Assembly (NCBI GenBank): GCA_910589635.1
Contig: CAJUTD010000003.1
Span: 63,077 to 76,309 of the forward strand
Reading direction: 5' to 3'
Source: an uncultured Lachnospiraceae bacterium
GTDB taxonomy: Bacteria > Bacillota > Clostridia > Lachnospirales > Lachnospiraceae
Length of the DNA stretch: 13,233 nucleotides
Under the pieces are notes generated by a model that saw nothing but the letters and a program-made list of their open reading frames with translations, ran no database searches and was not told where the DNA came from. Made by a program: the position numbers and the translations under genes. Each line of letters starts with the position of its first letter. Within the stretch, counting starts at the first letter, position 1. This document shows positions 1-7,650 of this stretch, piece after piece.

Positions 1-1731
1 GACCGCGTCAACTCTTGTTATCAGAGGGACAAGAACCATCCGGCGATTTTGATTTGGTCTTGCGGAAACGAATCTTTTGGCGGCAGCGTTATCTATGAGA
101 TGTCGCAATTGTTCCGTGAACTGGATGATACACGGCTCGTGCATTACGAAGGTGTGTTTAATGACAGGCGGTATAATGGCAGCAGTGATATGGAGAGCCA
201 GATGTATCCTTCTGTGGCAAGCATAAAAGAATTTTTGGCGAACGACAGGAGCAAGCCTTTTATCAGCTGTGAATATACGCACGCCATGGGAAATTCCTGT
301 GGAGCCATGCATAAGTATACGGATTTGACGGATACGGAGCCTTTATACCAGGGAGGATTTATCTGGGATTATATTGACCAGTCTATCGAGAAGAAAGACC
401 GCTATGGCAACAAGTTCCAGGCATACGGCGGAGATTTTGGCGAACGTCCCACAGATTATAATTTCAGCGGAAATGGCATTGTTTATGGTGGAGACAGAGA
501 TGAATCCCCTAAAATGCAGGAAGTAAAGTTCAATTATCAAAATATCTCAGCAGAGGTGACTGAGAATAAAGTTTTGATAAAAAATAAAAATCTATTTACC
601 AATACCAATCAGTTCGATTGTGTGGTATTATTAGAAAGAGATGGAAAGTTTTTACAACAGGAAGTTCTTGCCACCGATGTGGAGCCTTTGAGCGAAAAGG
701 AGTACAAGCTGCCTGTGGAATTATCGGAAATTCCCGGTGAATATGCAGTGACTGTTTCTTTCCGGCTGAAGGAGGGGACATGCTGGGCGAAAGCGGGCCA
801 TGAAGTTGCCTTTGGGCAGGGCGTGTTTGAGGTAGAGAAACAGCCGGAAGTAATTACAGATGAGATAACAGTCATCAGAGGTAAGTGGAATATCGGTGTG
901 CGGGGAACGCATTTTGAATGTATGTTCAGTATAAAGGAGTGCGGTATGGTTTCTTACCGTTATGGCGGCAGGGAACTGATTGAAAAGATACCCATGCCCA
1001 ATTTCTGGCGTGCGCCGGTGGACAATGATTGTGGCAATAAGATGCAGGCACGTTACGGGCAGTGGAAACTGGCAAGTATGTATTTGAGGAAAGATGAGGA
1101 TGCAAAGGAGAATCCAAGGCTGGAGAAGAAAGAACACAGCGCGGTGATTACTTATTACTATATGATGCCTACAATCCCGGAGAGCAAATGCAGCCTATCC
1201 TATGAAGTGTTTGGAGATGGAACAGTTAAGGTTTCTATGCATTATGATCCTGTGAAAGAACTTGGGGATATGCCGGAATTTGGCGTTTTATTTAAGTTTA
1301 ATGCAGATTTTGAAAATCTTGAGTGGTATGGGGACGGTCCTGCTGAGACATACGCTGACCGTCGGCATGGCGCGAAGCTTGGCGTTTATAGCAATAAGGT
1401 TGCCGATAATATGGCGAAATACCTTGTTCCACAGGAGTGTGGTAATAAGACGGGTGTACGCTGGGCGAAAATTACAGATAATACCGGCAGGGGAATTGTC
1501 TTTTGCGGTAATAAAATGAATTTTTCTGCGCTGCCTTATACGCCGCATGAATTGGAAAATGCTATGCATCCCTATGAACTGCCCCAGGTACATTATACGG
1601 TTGTGCGCGCAGCCATGCAGCAGATGGGTGTGGGCGGCGATGACAGTTGGTTATCGGAAGTACACCCGGAGTATCTGATAGATGTGGGCAAACCCTTAGA
1701 TTTCACATTTAGCTTTAGAGGCCTGGTATAA
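1..1731 (+). CDS. lacZ: Beta-galactosidase, GH2 family (3' part; 5' end outside window)
   Basis: Hydrolyses terminal beta-D-galactosides such as lactose or galacto-oligosaccharides, probably in the cytoplasm. The frame is open from base 1, so only the last 576 residues are present. Compared with E. coli LacZ (1024 residues), roughly 430 N-terminal residues (sugar-binding and immunoglobulin-like domains) lie upstream. Visible residues include the acid/base Glu in IWSCGNES (window residue 24, matching E461 of E. coli LacZ) and the nucleophile Glu in ISCEYTHAMGNS (residue 91, matching E537). Also present are the NFWRAPVDNDCG motif that opens the C-terminal beta-sandwich (about residue 334) and the WYGDGPAETYADR motif of domain 5. 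The C-terminus looks complete and the stop is TAA at 1729-1731. It lies upstream of a GH53 galactanase, which suggests a galactan-utilisation role. Family assignment is secure; the exact substrate is inferred. Confidence 0.95.
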   Translation, partial: DRVNSCYQRDKNHPAILIWSCGNESFGGSVIYEMSQLFRELDDTRLVHYEGVFNDRRYNGSSDMESQMYPSVASIKEFLANDRSKPFISCEYTHAMGNSCGAMHKYTDLTDTEPLYQGGFIWDYIDQSIEKKDRYGNKFQAYGGDFGERPTDYNFSGNGIVYGGDRDESPKMQEVKFNYQNISAEVTENKVLIKNKNLFTNTNQFDCVVLLERDGKFLQQEVLATDVEPLSEKEYKLPVELSEIPGEYAVTVSFRLKEGTCWAKAGHEVAFGQGVFEVEKQPEVITDEITVIRGKWNIGVRGTHFECMFSIKECGMVSYRYGGRELIEKIPMPNFWRAPVDNDCGNKMQARYGQWKLASMYLRKDEDAKENPRLEKKEHSAVITYYYMMPTIPESKCSLSYEVFGDGTVKVSMHYDPVKELGDMPEFGVLFKFNADFENLEWYGDGPAETYADRRHGAKLGVYSNKVADNMAKYLVPQECGNKTGVRWAKITDNTGRGIVFCGNKMNFSALPYTPHELENAMHPYELPQVHYTVVRAAMQQMGVGGDDSWLSEVHPEYLIDVGKPLDFTFSFRGLV

Positions 1732-1749
1732 TATCGTTAGATATTATAC
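1726..1749 (+). repeat. Perfect 10-bp inverted repeat overlapping the beta-galactosidase stop codon
   Basis: GTATAATATC (1726-1735), loop GTTA, GATATTATAC (1740-1749). The left arm contains the TAA stop codon. No T run follows, so it is not a classical intrinsic terminator. It could slow 3' decay of the mRNA or be part of a small intergenic repeat. Confidence 0.7.
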
Positions 1750-1769
1750 GCGCCGGAGTGCGCATAGGT

Positions 1770-1799
1770 TACCATGTCATTGCGAAGCAATTCATGGTA
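1770..1799 (+). repeat. Second intergenic hairpin upstream of the 611-residue gene
   Basis: TACCATG (1770-1776) pairs with CATGGTA (1793-1799), and inside it ATTGC (1779-1783) pairs with GCAAT (1787-1791) around a GAA loop. A 2-by-1 internal loop separates the two stems. It could form in RNA between the two cistrons. Its right edge merges with the TATAAT at 1798-1803. Confidence 0.6.
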
Positions 1800-1803
1800 T
1801 AAT
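1795..1803 (+). promoter_or_regulatory. Putative extended -10 promoter for the 611-residue gene
   Basis: TGGTATAAT matches the extended -10 consensus (TGnTATAAT) exactly. No good -35 lies 17 bases upstream. Transcription would start near 1810, leaving a short leader that includes the ribosome binding site AAGGAGG at 1828-1834. It could give internal expression of the downstream genes. The same nonamer also occurs at 1724-1732, so chance or repeat origin is possible. Confidence 0.45.
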
Positions 1804-1841
1804 AAAAATAGAGTTGTTAAGCTGAAAAAGGAGGACTAGAT

Positions 1842-3677
1842 ATGGATAAATTTGTGGTAAATATTATCCACCGACCGGAGATGGTGCCTGAGTATGCGGA
1901 GAAAGTGACTGGGCACGGGAAGGCGGAAGATATTGGAAGAAAGGCGCTACTTACAGAATCGCTGGATATTTTTAAAACGCAACAGCGTCTTGCACATGAG
2001 AATGGTTTAAAGACTACGATACAGATGACATATGCCAGCCTGTTTAATGAGGAGGCTGTGGCTCTTGCCAAGGAACATCATAAGAAGTATGGGGATGAAA
2101 TTGCCTTATCTTTGCTGGGACTGCCCTGTAAGGAGTTCCGCGAGAAGTACAAGACCAAAGATTTCTGCATCTGGATGTTTTCTATGGAGGACAAGAAATC
2201 GATTGTGGACGACATTTTTGCAAAGTTCCATGATATATTTGGGTTTTACCCGGAATCTACCGGTTCCTATTATATGGATGCGGATTTGACGAATTATATC
2301 AAAGAGAAATATCCTTCCGTTAAGTGTGCAGTGGCAACCTGTTGGGAGGAAGGGCCAAAGGCGTATCATACCTGTAACAATTCCTGGTATACGTTGTTTG
2401 ACGGCGGTCCATGGAATCCGTGGATTCCCTCGAAGCAGAATACACATGCTCCGGCGGCGAATGAAGCGGAGGACAGCGGAATCGTGGCGATACCACATCT
2501 TTCCAGAGACTTAATTGCCTGTTATGATGGCAATGGTTCCAATTTTGGAACGCACCCGCAGAATGTGCTTCGCGGTATGATTTATGACAGCGAGACCTGG
2601 GAGTACCCCTATCTGTATAACCTGATTGACCAGTACCGTTCTTTGGAGAAATATAATAATGGTTATGCCTATAATATGATGTTTGTGGGACCGGCATGGA
2701 TGAATAAGATGGGAAGGTGGGAAGCGCCTTATGAGTTATTGTTAAAATCTTATTCGGATGGCTGTGCTTACTATGGCAAGCTCAAAAAAGAGGGCAAGCT
2801 GATTGATATGACGATGGCGGAGTTTGCAGATTATTATCGCGAGAAGAAGGGTTATACGGAACCGGAGTGCGCGTTGTGGCGCGATATCCTCTATGGCTCA
2901 GACAAGCAGTTGTTCTGGTACTGCGATCCTTACATGCGCGCCTGCGTCAACATGGATCAGGGCGGTGCGATTGTAGATTTGCGTCCTTATGCGGCAAAAC
3001 TGGAATGGCCGGTCGGCATAGGAACGAAACACGTGCAGGATGCATCTTATCCGTTCCTCATTCAGGAGAAATACCGTGCAGGTTATTTCACACATTATGC
3101 GGGAGAGGGCACTGTCAGAAGCGCGAAACTGTCCTACAACGGAGAGGAAGTAGACCTCTGTTTATGCCGTACCAAAGCGCATTTTTCACAGGAAGGGAAC
3201 ACGAGAATCCTTACGCTTGACCCGGTAGAGATTGAGTTCTATGATTTGACGGTGAAGCTGCAGACAAAGATTTATTTTGAGGAGGGAAGCTCTAACATCA
3301 AGATTGAGAGAAATATCTTAGAGATGAGCAACGCCGAGGCCAAAGTACAATTAAACGAATATATGGTGGCATGTTACGGCACCACGGAATATCCCGAGGA
3401 TATGACAGGCATTACGCTCAAATGCGAGGGCGCCGGCGGACAGGAGATCGCTTACGAATACAAGTGCAGAGAGGCCGAACTTGCGGGTGCAGAGGCAGTC
3501 AGCGCCGTGATTCCTGCGATCGAGACGAAGGTGTCGATGACAAGTTCTGATAAGGATGCCGTAGGATATGTGAAAGAGGGCTACGCATTCTCGCCGATGT
3601 TTACATTAGGTTATACTAAGACAATCTCAGATAAGGAGGTATTTGCGACATGGCTCAATCTGGAAAAGGCAAATTAA
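1842..3677 (+). CDS. Uncharacterised 611-residue protein of the galactan locus, possible carbohydrate-active enzyme
   Basis: I cannot assign this protein to a named family. The start is secure, with AAGGAGG at 1828-1834 seven bases before the ATG. It has no signal peptide or membrane segment, so it is probably cytoplasmic. The first ~390 residues look like a barrel-type hydrolase, rich in acidic and aromatic residues: FYPESTGSYYMDADLT (136-150), CWEEGPKAYHTCNNSWYTLFD (167-187), GGPWNPWIP (188-196), IPHLSRDLI (217-225), and YDSETWEYP (248-256). The last ~200 residues are beta-rich (LTLDPVEIEFYDLTVKLQTKIYF, 457-479), like the C-terminal sandwich domains of many glycosidases. Its position between GH2 beta-galactosidase and GH53 galactanase supports a role in galactan or oligosaccharide breakdown. 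A GH57/GH38-like or deacetylase-like fold is a guess from the layout. The stop overlaps the next gene by 28 bases. Confidence 0.85.
   Translation: MDKFVVNIIHRPEMVPEYAEKVTGHGKAEDIGRKALLTESLDIFKTQQRLAHENGLKTTIQMTYASLFNEEAVALAKEHHKKYGDEIALSLLGLPCKEFREKYKTKDFCIWMFSMEDKKSIVDDIFAKFHDIFGFYPESTGSYYMDADLTNYIKEKYPSVKCAVATCWEEGPKAYHTCNNSWYTLFDGGPWNPWIPSKQNTHAPAANEAEDSGIVAIPHLSRDLIACYDGNGSNFGTHPQNVLRGMIYDSETWEYPYLYNLIDQYRSLEKYNNGYAYNMMFVGPAWMNKMGRWEAPYELLLKSYSDGCAYYGKLKKEGKLIDMTMAEFADYYREKKGYTEPECALWRDILYGSDKQLFWYCDPYMRACVNMDQGGAIVDLRPYAAKLEWPVGIGTKHVQDASYPFLIQEKYRAGYFTHYAGEGTVRSAKLSYNGEEVDLCLCRTKAHFSQEGNTRILTLDPVEIEFYDLTVKLQTKIYFEEGSSNIKIERNILEMSNAEAKVQLNEYMVACYGTTEYPEDMTGITLKCEGAGGQEIAYEYKCREAELAGAEAVSAVIPAIETKVSMTSSDKDAVGYVKEGYAFSPMFTLGYTKTISDKEVFATWLNLEKAN
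3633..3639 (+). promoter_or_regulatory. Ribosome binding site inside the upstream coding region
   Basis: AAGGAGG lies 10 bases before the ATG at 3650, within the last codons of the 611-residue gene. It decides the start of the overlapping zinc-ribbon gene and points to coupled translation. Confidence 0.8.
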
Positions 3678-3868
3678 ATTATAGATGTCCGTCCTGTTTT
3701 ATGAGGGATCTTGATATTGATATGTTTTATGATAAGGACAAGGATGAATTCTACTGTATGCGGTGCCAGTACACCGGGAATGAGAAAGACGTCCTTGAGA
3801 AAAATGAAATGATACGTTTCCGTTACCGTGCAATGGCAAAAAGATATACAAAGTTTGACTTTGATTAA
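3650..3868 (+). CDS. Small zinc-ribbon protein (72 residues)
   Basis: This acidic and aromatic 72-residue protein carries a four-cysteine zinc-ribbon pattern: CPSC at residues 13-16 and CMRC at 36-39, 19 residues apart, with RCP and YTGNE contexts typical of rubredoxin-like knuckles. The C-terminal third is basic and charged (RFRYRAMAKRYTKF, 56-69), which could bind nucleic acid or a partner protein. The start ATG lies 28 bases inside the upstream gene in another frame and has its own AAGGAGG, so it is probably made in step with the 611-residue protein. The function is unknown; a structural or regulatory partner of that protein is one possibility. That it is a real gene is well supported by the motif and the ribosome binding site. 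Confidence 0.85.
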   Translation: MAQSGKGKLNYRCPSCFMRDLDIDMFYDKDKDEFYCMRCQYTGNEKDVLEKNEMIRFRYRAMAKRYTKFDFD

Positions 3869-3987
3869 CAATGGAGTGGCCTTTGCGAATGGCTTGCGCG
3901 GGGCTGTTAAATTAGCAGAATAGCAAGAAGCGATTCGGAGAGGTTGCTGTGATTAGCGGTAGGTTGTCGGGAAGGAGATAAGAGGAT

Positions 3988-5130
3988 ATGGGTAAGATTT
4001 CAGAAAAAATGGATTTCATCAAAGGGATGGATGTTTCATCTCTGATAGAATTGGAGAAGTTGGGGGCAAAGTTCCAGGATGCGGATGGCGATGAGAGGGA
4101 CTTGCTGTCTATTTTGCAGGAATATGGCACCAATGCCATCCGAATTAGGATGTGGAATCATCCCTACTCCCAGGAGGGAGAACCTTATGGGGGCGGAACA
4201 AATGATATGGACACGGCAATTGAGTTGGCCCGGCGGGCGCGTGACCGTGGAATGTACATTCTCCTGGATTTGCATTACAGTGATTTCTGGACAGATCCCG
4301 GTAAGCAGATTAAGCCAAAGGCCTGGGCTGATTTTACAGGAAAACGGCTGGAGTATGCCGTTATGGATTATACGGTTGCCATGCTGCGCAATATGAGGGC
4401 AGAGGGTGTATTGCCCGATATGGTACAGGTAGGGAATGAACTTTCTAACGGCTTGTTGTGGCCAGATGGGAAACGCCCAAATTACGAAAATATTGCCTGG
4501 TTTGTCAATGCCGGCATTCGCGGGGTGCGTTCCGTGGACAGTGAGATTCCTATCATGATTCATTTGGATGATGGCGGGAACAACCGGCTGTACCGGGAGT
4601 GGTTTGACAACTTTTTTGATAATGATGGCATGGATTTTGATGTGATTGGCCTTTCTTATTACCCATTCTGGCATGGCTCGCTTACTGATTTGGAAAATAA
4701 TATGAGAGACCTTGCCAAGCGTTATCGCAAGGAATTGATTGTCGCGGAAGTTTCCATGGGCTATACGATGGAAGATTACGCGAAATATGAGAAGTTGGAG
4801 CCAGGTAAACGCAAGGGCATGGCGACAAAACCGTCCCTGGTTAAGAAGATACAGTATCCGATGACGAAACAGGGACAGGCAGATTTTATGGAAGATCTGA
4901 TGACAAGGATTTCCAATATCCCGAATGGCCTGGGCAGGGGATTTTTCTATTGGGAGCCGGCCTGGATTCCAGTTCCCGGCAGCGGCTGGGCGACCGAAGT
5001 TTCCCTGAAATACATGAATGATCCGGGGCCGTGCGGCAACGAGTGGGCAAACCAGGCGTTGTTTGATTACGAGGGAAGGCCCTTGCCGGCGCTGGATGTA
5101 ATTAAAAAGTTTAAGCCCAAAGCAGGATGA
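3988..5130 (+). CDS. Arabinogalactan endo-beta-1,4-galactanase, GH53 family
   Basis: Cleaves internal beta-1,4-galactosyl bonds of type I galactan or galacto-oligosaccharides. The family signature FIKGMDVSS (10-18) opens the barrel, followed by NAIRIRMWNHPY (49-60) and ILLDLHYSDFWTDPGKQ (91-107). Also present are the acid/base Glu in VQVGNELSNG (E151), the nucleophile Glu in IVAEVSMGYT (E254), and the late GFFYWEPAW segment (318-326). At 380 residues it is a single complete catalytic domain. The ribosome binding site AAGGAG at 3972-3977 fits the ATG at 3988. Unlike most characterised GH53 enzymes it begins directly with the domain and shows no signal peptide, so it should act in the cytoplasm on short imported galactans, upstream of the GH2 enzyme. 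It is the last gene of the locus, followed by a terminator at 5211-5254. Confidence 0.95.
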   Translation: MGKISEKMDFIKGMDVSSLIELEKLGAKFQDADGDERDLLSILQEYGTNAIRIRMWNHPYSQEGEPYGGGTNDMDTAIELARRARDRGMYILLDLHYSDFWTDPGKQIKPKAWADFTGKRLEYAVMDYTVAMLRNMRAEGVLPDMVQVGNELSNGLLWPDGKRPNYENIAWFVNAGIRGVRSVDSEIPIMIHLDDGGNNRLYREWFDNFFDNDGMDFDVIGLSYYPFWHGSLTDLENNMRDLAKRYRKELIVAEVSMGYTMEDYAKYEKLEPGKRKGMATKPSLVKKIQYPMTKQGQADFMEDLMTRISNIPNGLGRGFFYWEPAWIPVPGSGWATEVSLKYMNDPGPCGNEWANQALFDYEGRPLPALDVIKKFKPKAG

Positions 5131-5189
5131 TATAAGAGGTTTAGTCCGAAAGTGGGCTGATATGATATAAGAGGCTTAAACGGAAAGTA
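5128..5189 (+). repeat. Imperfect tandem repeat downstream of the GH53 gene
   Basis: Two copies with a period of 35 bases: TGATATAAGAGG then TTTAGTCCGAAAGT (from 5128), and TGATATAAGAGG then CTTAAACGGAAAGT (from 5163). The end of the coding region (5107-5130, TTTAAGCCCAAAGCAGG) resembles the second half of the unit, as if the 3' end of the gene had been duplicated and decayed. Confidence 0.55.
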
Positions 5190-5210
5190 GAATCGCATAA
5201 TTAGGAGGCA

Positions 5211-5254
5211 GGGTGTTGCAAAATGTTCATTTTGTGACACCCCCTTTTTTTTTT
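5211..5254 (+). terminator. Strong intrinsic terminator of the galactan locus
   Basis: A 14-bp stem (5211-5224 with 5229-5242; outer pairs GGGTGT/ACACCC, inner CAAAAT/ATTTTG, two G-U pairs) with loop GTTC, followed by CC and a run of ten T (5245-5254). It ends transcription coming from the GH53 gene. Confidence 0.93.
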
Positions 5255-5264
5255 GAGTTATTCG

Positions 5265-5273
5265 TGATAGAAT
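5265..5273 (+). promoter_or_regulatory. Possible extended -10 element for the aminotransferase gene
   Basis: TGATAGAAT fits TGnTAtaAT with one mismatch and lies directly after the terminator, where a new promoter is needed. No convincing -35 is present (the T run occupies that place). The leader would be about 30 bases. Confidence 0.35.
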
Positions 5274-5312
5274 AAAAGAAGTTTTGAAAAAATATGGAAA
5301 GAGGACGATAAG

Positions 5313-6500
5313 ATGATTTCAAAGAATATGCAGCAGGCAGTGGCAGGAAGTTCGGCCATTCGCGCTATGTTCCTGGAAGGAAAAGAAATGGCAGCAAAAA
5401 TCGGAGCGGAGAATGTATATGATTTCAGTCTGGGGAATCCTATGACGCCAGTTCCGGCAGAATACAATCAGGCGATTATAGACGCCGTACAGACGGAAAG
5501 CTCTTTGGAGCTCCACGGTTATATGGACAATGCGGGATATCCCGAAACGCGTAAGGCAGTGGCAGACAACCTGAATAAGCGGTTTGGCACGGATTTTGAA
5601 GGGAAGCACATTACGATGACGGTAGGTGCAGCGGGCGCATTGAATATCGTGTTTAAGTCAATCTTGGACCCCGGGGATGAAGTGCTGGCATTGGCGCCTT
5701 ACTTTGGAGAATACCGCGGCTATGTGGCAAACCATCAGGGTATTTTAAAAGAGGTTGCGCCGAATACAGATACCTTTCAGCCGGATTTTGAGGATTTGAA
5801 GAGTAAAATTACAGAGAAGACGAAAGCCATCATCATCAACAATCCGGTCAACCCTACCGGAGTTGTCTACTCGGAGGAGACAATTCAGACCATCGCGGGG
5901 ATTATGGATGAGAAACAGAAGGCGTATGGACATGAAATTTATATGGTGTCTGACGAGCCGTACCGCGAGCTGGTTTACGATGGAAATAATGTGCCGTTTT
6001 TGACGAAATACTATGACAATACATTTGTGACGTATTCGTTTAGTAAGTCTTTGTCCATTCCAGGAGAACGAATTGGCTACGTTGCCGTAAGCCCAAGTAT
6101 GGCAGACTGTGAGCAGGCATGCAGCGCATTGTCTGTGGCAAACAGGATTCTGGGATTTGTCAATGCGCCGTCCTTAATGCAGAAAGCATTGACACAGGCG
6201 ATTGATGCGACGACCGATGTGGCATACTATGACAGGAACCGCAAGTTGATTTATGATAAGTTGATAGAGCTTGGATTTACCTGCGCGAAGCCGCAGGGTG
6301 CATTTTATCTCTTTATCAAATCCCCAGATGCAGACGAGAAAGCGTTTGTACAGACGGCGAAGAAGTATCATATTCTGCTGGTAGGCGGGACAACATTCTC
6401 CTGCCCTGGCTATGTACGCCTTGCCTACTGTGTTTCGTATGAGATGATAGAACGCTCTCTGCCGGCGTTTGAGGAATTAGCGAAAGAGTATGGATTGTAA
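5313..6500 (+). CDS. PLP-dependent aminotransferase, class I/II (aspartate aminotransferase-like)
   Basis: A fold-type I transaminase of 395 residues, the usual length for the AspC-like subfamily. Transfers an amino group between an amino acid and a 2-oxo acid in the cytoplasm; the amino acid cannot be told from sequence alone. Visible residues are the VGAAGALN segment for phosphate contact (104-111), NNPVNPTG (176-183) with the cofactor-contacting Asn, and SDEPYREL (213-220) with the Asp that binds the pyridine nitrogen. The Schiff-base Lys is in SFSKSLSIPGERIGY (K245), and the substrate-carboxylate Arg is in GYVRLAY (R369). A GAGG lies shortly before the ATG. The gene stands between a terminator and its own downstream hairpin, so it may be a single-gene transcript. 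HisC, another member of the same fold, follows 85 bases later. Confidence 0.93.
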   Translation: MISKNMQQAVAGSSAIRAMFLEGKEMAAKIGAENVYDFSLGNPMTPVPAEYNQAIIDAVQTESSLELHGYMDNAGYPETRKAVADNLNKRFGTDFEGKHITMTVGAAGALNIVFKSILDPGDEVLALAPYFGEYRGYVANHQGILKEVAPNTDTFQPDFEDLKSKITEKTKAIIINNPVNPTGVVYSEETIQTIAGIMDEKQKAYGHEIYMVSDEPYRELVYDGNNVPFLTKYYDNTFVTYSFSKSLSIPGERIGYVAVSPSMADCEQACSALSVANRILGFVNAPSLMQKALTQAIDATTDVAYYDRNRKLIYDKLIELGFTCAKPQGAFYLFIKSPDADEKAFVQTAKKYHILLVGGTTFSCPGYVRLAYCVSYEMIERSLPAFEELAKEYGL

Positions 6501-6518
6501 GCGTTAGGCGAACGCTTA
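6498..6518 (+). repeat. Hairpin overlapping the aminotransferase stop codon (weak terminator)
   Basis: TAAGCGTT (6498-6505), loop AGGCG, AACGCTTA (6511-6518). The stop codon TAA is the outer part of the stem. Only a short, interrupted T stretch follows, so termination would be weak at best. Confidence 0.55.
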
Positions 6519-6521
6519 TAA

Positions 6522-6548
6522 TTGATGGAAATCTTTTCGTACTATAAT
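6522..6548 (+). promoter_or_regulatory. Putative promoter of hisC
   Basis: TTGATG (6522-6527) and a perfect TATAAT (6543-6548), spaced by 15 bases, which is shorter than the preferred 17. A start near 6555 would leave almost no leader before the ATG at 6556, which supports using the ATG at 6586. Confidence 0.5.
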
Positions 6549-6585
6549 TTACAAAATGGGGAAACTCGAAGAAATGGAGAACATT

Positions 6586-7650
6586 ATGGCAGCATGGGAA
6601 GCAAATGTGCGCAAGGTAATTCCCTACACGCCGGGGGAGCAGCCGAACCGTGCAGATATTATTAAATTAAATACTAATGAGAATCCTTATCCTCCAGCGC
6701 CTGGGGTGGCGCGCGTTTTAAAGGAGATGGATGCCGAATTACTGCGCAAATACCCTGACCCTACGGCTGGCGCGCTGGTGTCGGCGCTTTCCGAGCGTTA
6801 CAGGATACCAGAGGAACAAATTTTTGTGGGCGTGGGTTCAGATGATGTACTGGCGATGAGTTTCCTGACTTTTTTCAATGGAGAGGAGCCCATTCTTTTC
6901 CCGGATATCACGTATTCGTTCTATGACGTGTGGGCAGGGCTTTTCCATATTCCATATGAGTGTCAGCCGTTGGATGCAAATTTTGAGATTGTCACAGAGG
7001 ATTACTTAAAGCCCTGCGGTGGGATTGTGATTCCTAATCCCAATGCGCCGACTGGCGTAGAGAAAGAACTGGCGGAGCTGGAGCGCATCGTTTCTGCTAA
7101 TTCTGATGTCATTGTAATCATTGACGAGGCATATATTGACTTTGGAGGAGAGTCGGCAATCGGTTTGATTTCCAAGTACGATAATCTGCTGGTGGTGCAG
7201 ACATTCTCCAAATCCCGCAGCCTCGCGGGTATGCGCATTGGCTATGCGTTTGGAAGCAAGAAGCTGATAAAATATTTGAATGATGCAAAGTATTCGTTTA
7301 ACTCTTATACGATGAATAGCGTTACGATTGCTATGGGTGTGGCGGCAGTCCGGGATGATGCGTACTTTAAGGAGACTGTTGGCAAAGTAATTGCCACCAG
7401 GGAGTGGACGAAGAGAGAACTTCATAGGCTCGGGTTTGTCTTCCTTGATTCAAAGAGCAATTTCATATTTGCCAGCCATCCGAAATATCCGGCAAAGGAA
7501 TTGTTTGAGGCCTTAAAGCAGCGGGGCATTTATGTGAGGTATTTTGCAAAGCAGCGGATTGATAATTATTTGCGGATTTCTATTGGAACGGATGAGGAAA
7601 TGAAAGCGTTGATTGCATTTTTAGACGAGTATGTAGGAGAGAATGTATGA
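6586..7650 (+). CDS. hisC: Histidinol-phosphate aminotransferase
   Basis: Converts imidazole-acetol phosphate plus glutamate to histidinol phosphate in histidine synthesis. I chose the ATG at 6586 (354 residues) because GGAG lies 6 bases before it and because it gives the usual HisC beginning (WEANVRKVIPYTPGEQP). The ATG at 6556 lacks a ribosome binding site and would lie at the presumed transcription start. Seen, numbered from 6586: IKLNTNENPYPPAP (26-39), RKYPDPTAGAL (54-64), VGVGSDDVL (81-89), IPNPNAPTG (149-157), IDEAYIDFGG (179-188), PLP Lys in TFSKSRSLAGMRIGY (K209), and YLRISIG (R330). No other his genes are in the window. The stop overlaps the start of the DUF368 gene by 4 bases (ATGA), so the two are translationally linked. 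HisC proteins can also act on aromatic or other amino acids. Confidence 0.93.
   Translation: MAAWEANVRKVIPYTPGEQPNRADIIKLNTNENPYPPAPGVARVLKEMDAELLRKYPDPTAGALVSALSERYRIPEEQIFVGVGSDDVLAMSFLTFFNGEEPILFPDITYSFYDVWAGLFHIPYECQPLDANFEIVTEDYLKPCGGIVIPNPNAPTGVEKELAELERIVSANSDVIVIIDEAYIDFGGESAIGLISKYDNLLVVQTFSKSRSLAGMRIGYAFGSKKLIKYLNDAKYSFNSYTMNSVTIAMGVAAVRDDAYFKETVGKVIATREWTKRELHRLGFVFLDSKSNFIFASHPKYPAKELFEALKQRGIYVRYFAKQRIDNYLRISIGTDEEMKALIAFLDEYVGENV

Noticed and set aside
721..1137. 138-residue minus-strand frame opposite the beta-galactosidase
   Set aside because: Antisense shadow of a conserved GH2 coding region with an unlikely amino-acid composition.
4036..4674. 212-residue minus-strand reading frame opposite the GH53 gene
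   Set aside because: It lies wholly antisense to a well-supported GH53 gene, has no fitting ribosome binding site and shows no protein signature.
6556..6585. Ten extra residues at the N-terminus of HisC
   Set aside because: The ATG at 6556 lacks a ribosome binding site and sits at the expected transcription start; the ATG at 6586 fits better. Not excluded if an upstream transcript is used.
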